Shown here piece after piece: positions 45,784 through 55,238 of a DNA stretch of 64,000 nucleotides. Every line of letters begins with the position of its first letter. The stretch's first letter is position 1. A program made the position numbers and the translations under genes. Source of the stretch: Marinomonas balearica (GTDB lineage: Bacteria; Pseudomonadota; Gammaproteobacteria; Pseudomonadales; Marinomonadaceae); assembly GCF_004362145.1 (NCBI RefSeq), contig NZ_SNXC01000012.1, forward strand, positions 417,733-481,732, written 5' to 3'. Below the pieces are notes generated by a model. It saw only the letters and a list, made by a program, of their open reading frames with translations, made no database searches and was not told the DNA's origin.

Positions 45784-46941
45784 ATGACCGTAATTAAAAT
45801 GACTGACTTGGATTTAGAAAATAAACGAGTTCTGATACGTCAGGATCTAAATGTCCCCGTAAAAGATGGCAAAGTGACCAGCGATGCGCGCATCCGTGCA
45901 GCACTTCCGACGATTAAATTAGCGTTGGAAGCCAATGCGAAGGTTATCGTAATGTCTCACCTTGGTCGTCCGACTGAAGGTGAGTATGCTGAAGAGTTTT
46001 CAATGCAGCCAGTGGCGAATCACTTAAGTGAATCGCTAGGACAGGACGTTCCCTTAATTAAAGATTGGCTAGAGGGTGTTGATGTAGAAGCAGGTCAACT
46101 TGTTATCGTGGAAAACGTTCGCTTCAATAACGGTGAGAAAAAAGACGACGAAGCGCTGGCTCAAAAAATGGCGGCGCTTTGCGATGTTTTTGTAATGGAT
46201 GCATTTGGTACTGCGCATCGTGCTCAGGCTTCAACACACGGTGTCGCGAAATTTGCTCCGGTAGCTTGCGCAGGACCGTTACTTGCTGCCGAGTTAGAGG
46301 CTCTTGAAAAAGCACTTGCGACTCCAGCTCGCCCAATGGCGGCCATCGTGGGAGGATCAAAAGTATCCACTAAGTTGACCGTATTAGAGTCCCTGTCTGA
46401 TAAAGTTGACCAACTTATTGTTGGTGGTGGCATCGCGAATACATTTTTAGCGGCAGCAGGTTTCCCTGTCGGAAAATCGCTTTACGAAGAAGACTTACTT
46501 TCTCAGGCAAAAGCATTGATGGAAAAAACCAATATTCCATTGCCCGAAGACGTGGTGGTTGCGACGGAATTTTCTGCAACGGCAGAAGCGGTTGTGAAAG
46601 ATGCAAAAGACGTTGGTCCTGATGATATGATTTTGGACATCGGTCCCAAAGCCGCAGCGGCCTTGTCTGCATTGCTTGAAGATGCGCAAACGATTATCTG
46701 GAATGGCCCAGTCGGTGTGTTTGAGTTTGATCAGTTTGGCGAAGGTACTAAGGCGCTATCATTGGCGATTGCTAATAGTGATGGATTTTCGATTGCAGGC
46801 GGTGGCGATACATTGGCCGCAGTAGATAAATATGACATAGCGGAACAAGTTTCCTATATTTCTACTGGCGGTGGCGCGTTCCTTGAATTTGTTGAAGGCA
46901 AAGTACTTCCCGCTGTGGCTATGTTAGAATCTCGCGCATAG
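45784..46941 (+). CDS. pgk: Phosphoglycerate kinase
   Basis: The 385-residue enzyme shows the PGK signatures [41 protein letters not shown] and the nucleotide-site [12 protein letters not shown]. It transfers phosphate between 1,3-bisphosphoglycerate and ADP. GAGGAATCGTGC precedes the ATG. It lies 137 bases after epd and 301 before fba. Confidence 0.96.
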   Translation: MTVIKMTDLDLENKRVLIRQDLNVPVKDGKVTSDARIRAALPTIKLALEANAKVIVMSHLGRPTEGEYAEEFSMQPVANHLSESLGQDVPLIKDWLEGVDVEAGQLVIVENVRFNNGEKKDDEALAQKMAALCDVFVMDAFGTAHRAQASTHGVAKFAPVACAGPLLAAELEALEKALATPARPMAAIVGGSKVSTKLTVLESLSDKVDQLIVGGGIANTFLAAAGFPVGKSLYEEDLLSQAKALMEKTNIPLPEDVVVATEFSATAEAVVKDAKDVGPDDMILDIGPKAAAALSALLEDAQTIIWNGPVGVFEFDQFGEGTKALSLAIANSDGFSIAGGGDTLAAVDKYDIAEQVSYISTGGGAFLEFVEGKVLPAVAMLESRA

Positions 46942-47242
46942 CGTCAATTGCATGATATGCTAGTGACTGCAATGAGCAATAATAAAACATAAAAGGCGTA
47001 AAGCCGCGTCACACTTTTCAAGTATTGCGATCAAGATTTGAATTGATGAAAAATAAAAAGGGATCTGTTTAATACAAACAAGATTCCAAAGAGAGTGACC
47101 GAGTCTACGTAAAGATAGACATGACAATTATAAGGCGTAAGCCACATGTGACACACATGCACATGCATTAAAAACCAGAGAGTTGAAATTAACTCAGTTT
47201 CTGCTTAACCGGCAGAAGCACTTATTGTCAGAGGAAACCTTT
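46942..47242 (+). other. Intergenic region between pgk and fba
   Basis: About 300 bases with no gene. A small dyad GTCTA-N8-TAGAC lies near 47103-47120, and short repeats of ACATG occur near 47143-47166. No terminator with a T-run was seen after pgk, so transcription may continue into fba; a separate fba promoter could not be located. Confidence 0.3.
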
Positions 47243-48310
47243 ATGCCTTTAATTAGTATGCGTCAGCTGCTAGATCATGCAGCGGAACACAGTTACGGAC
47301 TACCTGCATTCAATGTGAATAACATGGAACAGGTTAAAGCCATCATGGAAGCCGCAGATGAGGTAAATTCACCTGTCATCATGCAAGCTTCTGCTGGTGC
47401 GCGTAAATATGCTGGGTCGCATTTTTTGCGTCATTTAATTGCAGCTGCGATTGAAGACTTTCCACACATTCCGGTAGTCATGCACCAGGATCACGGAACA
47501 TCGCCTGCTATTTGCCAGCGCTCTATTCAATTAGGCTTTTCATCTGTCATGATGGACGGCTCACTTATGTCCGATGGTAAAACGCCAGCAAGTTATGAGT
47601 ACAACATTGATGTGACTCGTCGCACAGTGGAATTTGCTCATGCATGTGGCGTTTCTGTTGAGGGCGAGCTAGGTTGTCTAGGTTCGCTTGAAACAGGTCA
47701 AGCGGGTGAAGAAGATGGAGTGGGCGCTGAAGGTATTCTTTCTCACGCTCAAATGTTAACAGACCCTGACGAAGCGAAAGAATTCGTCGAAGCGACTGGT
47801 GTTGACGCGTTGGCCGTGGCGATTGGTACGAGTCATGGTGTTTACAAGTTTACTCGTCCACCAACGGGTGACATCTTGGATATCGAGCGTATCAGTACGA
47901 TCGTAGAGAAACTTCCGAATACTCATATCGTACTTCATGGCTCATCTTCTGTTCCTCAGGATTGGTTAGCGGTCATTAATGAATATGGCGGTGATATCCC
48001 AGAAACCTACGGTGTGCCAGTAGAAGAAATTGTTAAAGCGATACGTTATGGCGTTCGTAAAGTTAATATTGATACGGATTTACGTTTGGCCGCTACAGGT
48101 GCGATTCGCCGTAGTTTGGCGGAGCACAAAGGTAACTTTGATCCACGTAAATACTTGACTGAAAGCATCAAAGCGATGAAGGCTGTGTGTATTGATCGCT
48201 ATGAAGCATTTGGTTGTGCGGGACAAGCGTCACGTATTAACCCAATTGACTTGGAAGAAATGGCAGTGCGCTACGAACACGGTCAATACAACCAAGGCCG
48301 TAAGTTTTAA
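47243..48310 (+). CDS. fba: Class II fructose-1,6-bisphosphate aldolase
   Basis: About 355 residues from the ATG at 47243 with AGAGGAAA upstream (the frame remains open to 47183 but without a good start). The class II zinc-site segments are present ([32 protein letters not shown]) along with [14 protein letters not shown]. It cleaves fructose 1,6-bisphosphate to triose phosphates. Length and motifs fit the CbbA-type class II enzymes found after pgk in Pseudomonas. Confidence 0.95.
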   Translation: MPLISMRQLLDHAAEHSYGLPAFNVNNMEQVKAIMEAADEVNSPVIMQASAGARKYAGSHFLRHLIAAAIEDFPHIPVVMHQDHGTSPAICQRSIQLGFSSVMMDGSLMSDGKTPASYEYNIDVTRRTVEFAHACGVSVEGELGCLGSLETGQAGEEDGVGAEGILSHAQMLTDPDEAKEFVEATGVDALAVAIGTSHGVYKFTRPPTGDILDIERISTIVEKLPNTHIVLHGSSSVPQDWLAVINEYGGDIPETYGVPVEEIVKAIRYGVRKVNIDTDLRLAATGAIRRSLAEHKGNFDPRKYLTESIKAMKAVCIDRYEAFGCAGQASRINPIDLEEMAVRYEHGQYNQGRKF

Positions 48311-48366
48311 CGCTTGAGTTTTATTTGAATAGCGAGCTTTTTTCAAAAAAAAAACTGAAAAAAAGG

Positions 48367-48394
48367 TTGACCTGAAAATTGGTTCACCTATAAT
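48367..48394 (+). promoter_or_regulatory. tRNA-Leu promoter
   Basis: TTGACC (48367-48372) and a perfect TATAAT (48389-48394) are 16 bases apart, followed by a GC-rich discriminator (GCTCGCC), as expected for a stringently controlled stable-RNA promoter. The tRNA begins 15 bases on. Confidence 0.85.
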
Positions 48395-48408
48395 GCTCGC
48401 CATTCCAA

Positions 48409-48493
48409 GCGGGAGTGGTGGAATTGGTAGACACGCTGGATTTAGGTTCCAGTGCTTCACGGCGTGAGAGTTCGAGTCTCTCCTTCCGCACCA
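48409..48493 (+). tRNA. tRNA-Leu (anticodon UAG)
   Basis: An 85-base gene including encoded CCA. The acceptor arms GCGGGAG and CTTCCGC pair with one G-U. The anticodon stem CTGGA/TCCAG holds loop TTTAGGT, anticodon TAG, reading CUA-family leucine codons. It has a long variable arm (TGCTTCACGGCGTGA region) typical of class II tRNAs and a TTCGAGTC T-loop. The gene is complete. Confidence 0.97.
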
Positions 48494-48504
48494 TATTAAA
48501 AAAA

Positions 48505-48528
48505 GCTGACATTATGTCGGCTTTTTTT
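48505..48528 (+). terminator. tRNA-Leu terminator
   Basis: GCTGACA (48505-48511) pairs with TGTCGGC (48515-48521, one G-U) around TTA, followed by seven T bases. It starts 11 bases after the tRNA. Confidence 0.9.
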
Positions 48529-48587
48529 ATGTCTTTTTTTTACGTCAGATTATCTTTCTATTGTGATAAGGTTAGAATGTACTTTTA

Positions 48588-49718
48588 GTGCGTTTAATGG
48601 ACCTATCAATGCCTCAAACTTTTTACCTTGCTAAAGTGCTTTTCCTGTTTTGCATTGTATTGATTTCAAGTGTTGGGCAATGTGGAAGCCTCAAATCGTA
48701 TCTCGTTACAACAGAAGACTTCTTTGATCTGTTCCCAGCGGAAAAAGTATTATCTGATCAGTTTTCAGCTCGTATTGGTTCCCCTTCGTCTTCTATCTCA
48801 ATTAGTCAGTCTAGACCTGTCCGAATAGCATTAGTGCTTTCATTGCCTGTTGAAGACATGGCAAATGGTTTATTTATTTACAGTTTAAAAAGAAGGCTTC
48901 AAGAGCTGCGAATTGATTTTCATCTTGATCTTATTCCCACTGAGCGGTTAGCAGATTTTAAGTTGAATGGTAATGTTAATGGCATAGTGCCGGACTTTAT
49001 TGTGTTTGATCAGTTATCTCCTGCTGTACTGCCTTTGATAGAAAGACTGTTAAAAAGGCGTTTTCCAAAGGTGATTTTTAGAAATCTAGTGATGCCTGTA
49101 AAAAGCTGGTTGAATCACTCTCCATTGCTTTATGCTGGAGTGGATGAAAATAAATCAATGGAGCGGCTAGCAAGCTATTTAGCACGACAAGTCCCTGACG
49201 GGGCAATGATTGATGCGTTAACAAGTTCAGAAGATGCATTTGCAAAACTTCGGTGCGATCGATTTTTTGATGAGCTTCACAAGCGCGGAATGAATGTTAG
49301 ACATTCTCTACACATCGACAATACTGTGGCGGCTGCGAAAAACGCAGCAGACGAGTTAATCCGGCAATTATCGCCACCTTACTTTATATTTGGATGTACG
49401 GGGCAATTGTCGCAAGGTATTGTAGAAGCTATAAAGCATCACTCAGGAACGTTAGTAACCACAAACAGCTGGGGCAAGGGGCGAATTGAAATAAAGTGGT
49501 TAGAGCAAGGCTATACTTCGGTCATTGTTCTTCCTATGAATGATCATGTCGCTATTGCGGTAGCAGAGGCGATCAAAAATGAGTTAAGTTTTGACCCAGT
49601 ACCGAAAATATACATCTCCCGAACCTCTCTTTTAACACAGGATATGGATTCAGAAAGTGCTCATTTAATGTTTCAACAGGCGTACCCGTATGCATCGTCA
49701 TTGTGGTCAAAGGAGTAA
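48588..49718 (+). CDS. LuxP-like periplasmic binding protein
   Basis: The precursor is up to 376 residues; possible starts are GTG 48588, ATG 48597 and ATG 48609, all leaving an N-terminal signal (AKVLFLFCIVLISSVGQCGS). The body is a type I periplasmic-binding fold. Segments NLVMPVKSWLNHSPLLYAGVD, MNDHVAIAVAEAIKNEL and PVPKIYISRTSLLTQD align well with my recollection of Vibrio LuxP, the AI-2 receptor. Of LuxP ligand residues, the Asn (here 166), one Arg (222) and the Trp (295) are kept. The borate-contacting second Arg is Pro316, and the Gln/Ser/Trp set near the N-terminus is replaced. The ligand may therefore not be borated AI-2. It is followed by a LuxQ-like sensor 35 bases on. Confidence 0.8.
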   Translation: MRLMDLSMPQTFYLAKVLFLFCIVLISSVGQCGSLKSYLVTTEDFFDLFPAEKVLSDQFSARIGSPSSSISISQSRPVRIALVLSLPVEDMANGLFIYSLKRRLQELRIDFHLDLIPTERLADFKLNGNVNGIVPDFIVFDQLSPAVLPLIERLLKRRFPKVIFRNLVMPVKSWLNHSPLLYAGVDENKSMERLASYLARQVPDGAMIDALTSSEDAFAKLRCDRFFDELHKRGMNVRHSLHIDNTVAAAKNAADELIRQLSPPYFIFGCTGQLSQGIVEAIKHHSGTLVTTNSWGKGRIEIKWLEQGYTSVIVLPMNDHVAIAVAEAIKNELSFDPVPKIYISRTSLLTQDMDSESAHLMFQQAYPYASSLWSKE

Positions 49719-49753
49719 TGTTTACGTCATGATAGGAATCTTTCAATAGCGCT

Positions 49754-52339
49754 ATGACAAGAATCAGTCTTAAAAAGCTCTTTTTCTCTCGCTTGCTTAT
49801 GCTATGTATTGTATTTGCAATCATAACAACGGGGGGAATGTACCTTTATCAGCAAGAACAACTTAAGGTGTCGGCTCATGAGGCGCTTCAAGAACGTTTA
49901 GAGCGAGTGCAGCAACGTTTTGTGTCATACCTTGATCGTGCGGAATTCGAGATCAGCTATTTAAGTTTGCAAATGCAGCTTGGCAATCCAGATAAAGGTG
50001 AAGAGCTTGACCGCTTGTTTGCTCAGCACGATATACTTTTTTTTGGCGGATTAGATTTTTTTATTATTCAGCATTCGGATGGTAGGCTGTTGGCTGACCC
50101 TCGCTCGCGTCTGTATACGGGCGCGAAAGTTACGGAGTTGATTCGAGGCAGCCTTACTCATGCTTGGGCGGTAGTGAATACCCAAGATGGCGCAACATTT
50201 TTTGTGTATAAGAAACGGTTAGATAGAGCGAATGCCACCAGTCTCGGCTCTCTCTATGGTTTTGTCTCCCTGAATAATAATCTAACATTGGCCAGTGAAT
50301 TGTTGGACTCCGCTGATGCCGATAATATCGTTATTAGGGATCAGAAAAAGAATATACTACTGGATGAGTCCACTCCTGAATTTATTCTCTACCCAGAACA
50401 AACTCATGTGAAAGCGAAGCTAAAAATTCCGGTGCGCGGAGTAGACTATCGCGTGGAGTTAACGGACACAAAAAAAGTCACGAAGAATGTAATATCGAAT
50501 GTTGCCATTTTGTGTTGCGCTAGCTTTGCCTTCTTTTTCGTTGTCTATGTCATTTTTCGTGCTTTAGCCCAGCGTACTATTTTTAATCAGTTAGATCGCT
50601 TGCCCTACTATAATGGCGACCCCATGAGCACTTTTACCGAATTTCAGGCTATTATTTCGCGAATTAATGTCAGTCAGGCGGAGTATTCTGCATTGGATCG
50701 GCGTTTCCAACTTTTACTCGAGTCGACGCATTGTGCGATCATTTTTTGTGATGAACTTGCTGGCATCGAGAGTATGAATAAAGAGGCGAAGCAGATCTTT
50801 CCAGAGTATGAAAATTCAAAAACAATCTTTGATTTTACTCCGCTGGATTGTCATCAACCAATTCAAAAAGCTCTGAAAGGGGAGTTATGGGTTTGCTTTC
50901 CGATGGATATGCCTGCAATTGATACGATGTATGAATGGCAATTGATTCCATTCTTCAACGAAAGCTCGTATCGCGGAATTGTTATGATTGGCAAGGATGT
51001 CACACATGAGAAACGTTTGTCTTGGCAATTGGAGCAGCTTCAACCGGCCTTAGCGATAAATCGTCCTCAACTGGATGTCGACATTTTGCTTGATGAGCTT
51101 ATGCATTTATCGTCACATTATGAATACGGCGAATATGATATCCGTTTTTGGCTGACTGCAATTTTAGGAACCTTCAACGACATTCGCTGGGAACCAGAAG
51201 ATGTGGTGGAAAGCTTACCTTTTGGAGAGTTAATAGAGCAGGAGTGTTCTTATATAGAAAACCTGTTTACAGAGCCGAATGGACTGGATGTAGAAATCGA
51301 TTGTCCGCTAGCGCACGCATGCACTGAAGGGTATTGGAATCGTGACATGTGCAATCTCATTCGATTGTTCATACTTATGGCCGCTGACAGTAAAAAAGAC
51401 ACTAAAAAGGTCTCTTTTCGCTTCAATGCGAATAGACTTCAAATCAGCTTAAACGACGGAGCGCTTGCTCGACCTCTTTATCAATGGATGACTCGTAAGT
51501 TGACGGAAGCAATGAGAGGAGACGTTAGAACCTCGCGTTATAAGACGCTTTCCGTGAGTGTTCCTGTCAATGCTAAAGATGTTGAATGCCAACCTTTACC
51601 AAAGGATTTAACACTCGCCGTCGTCAATCTAGGTACAGAGTCTGAACGTGTTATTCGCGAAATTACGTCTCGACTTAATATTAAACTAATTGATTTTGAG
51701 AGTGCGGAGTCCTTTGTTAAGTTACAACGACGCGTTGAAAGCGATATCCATGTTCTTTTTTTAGGTCATCATTCTGACGAGGAAGAGGGCAAAAGCCTGA
51801 TCGAGGTATTGCAAGTTCAGCATGATCGTACTGATTTACCTGTCGTTACGATTGGTAAGCAGCCTTTGCAGTCATCTAAATCGTTAGTGTTGTATCCTCA
51901 TCTGAAAGGAATGTTGTTCGACTATAATGTATTTAGAGTGATCGAGGCATCGTTATTTAAATCACCGATTAATCCACTTCATTTAGAGCATTCGCAAATA
52001 AGAGAAGAGGAATGGTATCTGGTGGGTGGTTCTAGGGTAGCGCAAGCCGTTTGGCAAACAGAGTTAGAAAAACAGAATGTTTTTTCGCATTGGGTAGCGA
52101 CCATTGAGGATGTTGAAGCGTTACTCATGTACCGGGATAAAACGAGTATTATTCTGTTAGAAGAGGCAGATGTCGCAGTATTAAAAGGCCTGTGTAAAAA
52201 GTATGCGCAAAATAATTGGATGACGATTGTTCGTCAGCGCAATCTACCCAAGTCTGTTATGTTAAGTGAAATGCACAGTCCGTATACGGATGAAAAAATT
52301 GGTCGGCTCATCGCTAGGCTAAAGAAAATAAATGAATAG
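49754..52339 (+). CDS. LuxQ-like membrane sensor with degenerate kinase and receiver modules
   Basis: The 861-residue protein has a membrane helix (about 10-32), a periplasmic region of about 215 residues with a LuxQ-like stretch (YGFVSLNNNLTLASELLDSADADNIVI), and a second helix (about 247-272). A PAS-like domain spans about 315-430. Then comes a region where a histidine kinase should be, but there is no SHEIRTP-type His box, no N-box Asn (RLFILMAADSK) and no GxGxG lids. Two C-terminal stretches (about 619-735 and 752-861) look like receiver folds without the phospho-Asp and Lys. Length matches V. harveyi LuxQ (859, recalled). It is probably a non-phosphorylating signalling protein. mtnN follows after 12 bases. 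Confidence 0.72.
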   Translation: MTRISLKKLFFSRLLMLCIVFAIITTGGMYLYQQEQLKVSAHEALQERLERVQQRFVSYLDRAEFEISYLSLQMQLGNPDKGEELDRLFAQHDILFFGGLDFFIIQHSDGRLLADPRSRLYTGAKVTELIRGSLTHAWAVVNTQDGATFFVYKKRLDRANATSLGSLYGFVSLNNNLTLASELLDSADADNIVIRDQKKNILLDESTPEFILYPEQTHVKAKLKIPVRGVDYRVELTDTKKVTKNVISNVAILCCASFAFFFVVYVIFRALAQRTIFNQLDRLPYYNGDPMSTFTEFQAIISRINVSQAEYSALDRRFQLLLESTHCAIIFCDELAGIESMNKEAKQIFPEYENSKTIFDFTPLDCHQPIQKALKGELWVCFPMDMPAIDTMYEWQLIPFFNESSYRGIVMIGKDVTHEKRLSWQLEQLQPALAINRPQLDVDILLDELMHLSSHYEYGEYDIRFWLTAILGTFNDIRWEPEDVVESLPFGELIEQECSYIENLFTEPNGLDVEIDCPLAHACTEGYWNRDMCNLIRLFILMAADSKKDTKKVSFRFNANRLQISLNDGALARPLYQWMTRKLTEAMRGDVRTSRYKTLSVSVPVNAKDVECQPLPKDLTLAVVNLGTESERVIREITSRLNIKLIDFESAESFVKLQRRVESDIHVLFLGHHSDEEEGKSLIEVLQVQHDRTDLPVVTIGKQPLQSSKSLVLYPHLKGMLFDYNVFRVIEASLFKSPINPLHLEHSQIREEEWYLVGGSRVAQAVWQTELEKQNVFSHWVATIEDVEALLMYRDKTSIILLEEADVAVLKGLCKKYAQNNWMTIVRQRNLPKSVMLSEMHSPYTDEKIGRLIARLKKINE

Positions 52340-52351
52340 GAGATAGACTCA

Positions 52352-53047
52352 GTGAGTAAAGTTGGTTTAATTGGCGCAATGGATGAAGAAGTTGCTGTCA
52401 TCAAAGCGTGGATGAAAGATGTAAAAGAAGAGTCTATCGCGGGTTGTGAATTCTTCATAGGTACATTAGACGGTGTTGAAGTTATTTTGCAGAAGTCGGG
52501 TATCGGTAAAGTTAATGCGGCTCTTTCAACAACATTGCTTCTTAACAACTACGCTCCAGAAAAAGTCATTAATATTGGTTCTGCTGGCGGCTTCGATCCA
52601 GACCTAGAAGTTGGTGATGTAGTGATTTCCAGCGAAGTGGTTCATCATGATGTGGACGTTACCGCGTTCGGCTATGATATCGGTCAAGTACCTAATTTAC
52701 CTGCTACCTTTGAGGCCGATGCTCTTCTTACAGAGTGTGCACAAAAGGCAATCCAAACACTGGGTAAAGTAAAGGCTAAGTTAGGTTTAATTGGATCTGG
52801 CGACGTCTTTATGTGTGAAGCGGAGCGTGTTGCAAAAGCTCGTGCGGCTTTCCCATCGATGATTGCCGTTGAAATGGAAGCAGCAGCGGTTGCACAGGTA
52901 TGTCATAAGTTTGGTACGCCTTTTGTTGTAGTTCGTTCTTTGTCTGATGTTGCTGATAAAGAATCTCCAGCAAGTTTTGAGGAATACCTTAAAGTGGCGG
53001 CTGAAAATTCTTCAGCTATGATTCGTGAAATGATTAAAGAGCTGTAA
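52352..53047 (+). CDS. mtnN: 5'-methylthioadenosine/S-adenosylhomocysteine nucleosidase
   Basis: The 231-residue enzyme starts at GTG behind AGGAGA. It begins VGLIGAMDEEVAVIKAWM and contains INIGSAGGFDPDLEVGDVVISSEVVHHDVDVTAFGY, GSGDVFM, the purine-site AVEMEAAAVAQVCH and the catalytic Asp in RSLSDVADKES. It removes adenine from MTA and SAH. Its product S-ribosylhomocysteine is the LuxS substrate for AI-2. Here it is directly behind the LuxP/LuxQ-like genes and 4 bases ahead of the next gene, implying one transcript. Confidence 0.95.
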   Translation: MSKVGLIGAMDEEVAVIKAWMKDVKEESIAGCEFFIGTLDGVEVILQKSGIGKVNAALSTTLLLNNYAPEKVINIGSAGGFDPDLEVGDVVISSEVVHHDVDVTAFGYDIGQVPNLPATFEADALLTECAQKAIQTLGKVKAKLGLIGSGDVFMCEAERVAKARAAFPSMIAVEMEAAAVAQVCHKFGTPFVVVRSLSDVADKESPASFEEYLKVAAENSSAMIREMIKEL

Positions 53048-53051
53048 TTAC

Positions 53052-54014
53052 GTGAGAACATGCTTCAATCAAAAGGCCAGACTCTATGTCACCGTTTTGT
53101 GTGCCAGCCTGTTTGCGTGTACTACGTTTGCGGTTGAAGGTGCTGAAGACGTGCATGCGGAAGATGCGTTTTGGTTGAGTACTCACGAAAGCGTTTCCCA
53201 GACTATCGGTCAGTGGTCGAATGGTCTGGATGCGTTTTTTTCTGGGCATGAAAATCGAGCTCAAAATCAAAGCTACGTGAGTCTTCGATTTGGCCCGATT
53301 ATTGGCGAAGAAAGCAGCACAGGCTTTTTTGACTTTCAGACACGCCTTCGACTCCCTAACACAAAAGATCGCCTGAAGCTGGTCATTGAGTCGGATGCTG
53401 ATACTTTAACTCAAGCCAATCAAACCGGAGAATCTTCGCAAAACAGTTCGGTGACAGATTCGGCTGTTGATACACAGATTTCGGCGGCGATACGCTATGT
53501 AAAACGAGAATGGAATGCAGATATCGATGCGGGTGTGTTGGTAGACTTTCCGCTCGATCCTTTTGTTAGAATGCGGTTTCGTCAGTCAGGCCAGATAGGT
53601 CGCTTTGATTGGAGTCAAAACCAGTCAGTCTTTAGTTATTATTCGAAAGGAGAGGGTGCGTCCTATCGCTTTGGAATATCCACTCCGTTCATAGGAAGTA
53701 CTCGAACGGGATTTGATCTTGGTGCATCTTGGCTGAGAAAAGACACAACGTATTTTCGTCAGGATATGTACGTAAATCAGTCGCTAAACGAAACAGCCAA
53801 AATGCGTTATCAGCTGAGCTTTTTACAATCGGGAGATCAGTCCCCGTCGCTAGATTCTTACCTATATTTCGTTGAGTATCAGACGCTTCTGTATGAAAAC
53901 TGGTTAATAGGACGCGTTAAGCCTCAAATAACGCACTCTGAAAGCGATGATTTTAATGCGTCTGCGTCTCTTACTCTCTCTTTAGAAGTTCTTCTTGGAG
54001 AGGAGTACTTGTAA
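53052..54014 (+). CDS. Unrecognised predicted outer-membrane protein
   Basis: 320 residues from a GTG 4 bases after the mtnN stop. The N-terminus looks like a signal peptide (RLYVTVLCASLFACTTFAVEG). The remainder is rich in alternating hydrophobic/polar segments with Tyr and Phe (SYVSLRFGPIIGEES, ASYRFGISTPFIGS, YQLSFLQSGDQ, YLYFVEYQTLL), consistent with a beta-barrel of about 12 strands, but it ends in YL, not the classic terminal Phe. I do not recognise the family. Its place suggests a link with the upstream sensor genes or simple cotranscription. Confidence 0.7.
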   Translation: MRTCFNQKARLYVTVLCASLFACTTFAVEGAEDVHAEDAFWLSTHESVSQTIGQWSNGLDAFFSGHENRAQNQSYVSLRFGPIIGEESSTGFFDFQTRLRLPNTKDRLKLVIESDADTLTQANQTGESSQNSSVTDSAVDTQISAAIRYVKREWNADIDAGVLVDFPLDPFVRMRFRQSGQIGRFDWSQNQSVFSYYSKGEGASYRFGISTPFIGSTRTGFDLGASWLRKDTTYFRQDMYVNQSLNETAKMRYQLSFLQSGDQSPSLDSYLYFVEYQTLLYENWLIGRVKPQITHSESDDFNASASLTLSLEVLLGEEYL

Positions 54015-54125
54015 CTCGGCAGGATATTCTTTATTCGCGAGCACAAGTATCTGATCGCAATCGCGGTATGAAATTCGTATAATGCCCAATTTTTACTTTA
54101 AGCAACCGTATATTTGAGTGAGACA

Positions 54126-55220
54126 ATGAGACCTGATCAAATTCAGCCTGAGAGCTATGAGCAACAATTAGATGAAAAAGTACATGCTCTAAAAGAATTA
54201 ATGGCGGAATTTCCGATGCCGGATCTTGATGTCTACAAAAGTGCGAAAACACATTACCGCATGCGTGCGGAATTTAGAGTGTGGCACGATGGCGATGATA
54301 TGTATTACGCCATGTTTGACTCCAAAGACCCAAGAACTCCCATTCGTGTTGATCAATTTCCGGTCGCATCAAAACTTATAAATGATCTGATGCCTGCGTT
54401 ACTTGATTGTATTCGGGATGTTCCGGTTCTACGCCATAAGTTGTTTCAGGTTGACTTTTTAACCACTCAGACCGGTGAATCCTTAATTAGCATGCTGTAT
54501 CACAAGCCCATTGATGATGAATGGGAGCAGGCTGCAAAGGTGCTTAATACGTCTTTCCCCGCTAGCCACTTTATTGGTCGAAGTCGTAAAAAGAAAATTA
54601 TTCTGACTCGTGACTTCGTAATGGAAACATTGACCGTTCATGGGCAGAAATATCATTATCAGCAAGTCGAAAATAGTTTTACGCAGCCTAATGCGGGTAT
54701 AAGCGAAAAAATGTTGGAATGGGCGCTAGATGCAACGCAAGAGTGTTCCGGTGATTTGCTTGAAATGTACTGTGGAAATGGAAACTTTTCGATTCCTCTA
54801 GCTCGTCGCTTTGATCAAGTGATTGGTACTGAAATTGCCAAGGTATCGGTCAACTCTGCTGCGTTAAATATTGCTATGAATGGCATGAAAAACGTTCAAG
54901 TGATCAAAATGGCAAGTGAAGATGTGTCCGCGGCGTTGAATGGCGAAGGTGAGTTGCCAAAAGCACTGATGCAAGCCGGGATGGCTAATTTGTCACCTTC
55001 GGTTGTGTTAGTAGACCCTCCGCGTGCTGGCTTAGACGACGCAACGGTTGAACTAATCCGAAAAGTAGACAAAATTCTTTATATTTCCTGCAATCCTGAA
55101 ACGTTAAAAAATAATCTGCAGGCGCTGAGCACCACACATGATGTAACACGCTTTGCGCTATTCGATCAGTTTCCGTATACGCATCATGTGGAAGCGGGCG
55201 TATTTTTAGAGAGACGTTAG
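54126..55220 (+). CDS. trmA: tRNA (uracil54-C5)-methyltransferase TrmA
   Basis: About 364 residues from the ATG at 54126 with GAGTGAG upstream (a TTG at 54114 is the alternative). It contains HYRMRAEFRVWHDGDDMYYAMFD, the SAM-binding EMYCGNGNFSIPLAR, and the nucleophile Cys in ISCNPETL with VLVDPPRAGLD. It makes ribothymidine at tRNA position 54. Length matches the E. coli enzyme (366). Confidence 0.95.
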   Translation: MRPDQIQPESYEQQLDEKVHALKELMAEFPMPDLDVYKSAKTHYRMRAEFRVWHDGDDMYYAMFDSKDPRTPIRVDQFPVASKLINDLMPALLDCIRDVPVLRHKLFQVDFLTTQTGESLISMLYHKPIDDEWEQAAKVLNTSFPASHFIGRSRKKKIILTRDFVMETLTVHGQKYHYQQVENSFTQPNAGISEKMLEWALDATQECSGDLLEMYCGNGNFSIPLARRFDQVIGTEIAKVSVNSAALNIAMNGMKNVQVIKMASEDVSAALNGEGELPKALMQAGMANLSPSVVLVDPPRAGLDDATVELIRKVDKILYISCNPETLKNNLQALSTTHDVTRFALFDQFPYTHHVEAGVFLERR

Positions 55221-55238
55221 CGTTCCAATGACTGCTGT

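Noticed and set aside
48409..54014. Genomic island integrated at tRNA-Leu
   Set aside because: No integrase, no repeated 3' end of the tRNA downstream, and mtnN, trmA and serA nearby are core genes; the tRNA has its own promoter and terminator.
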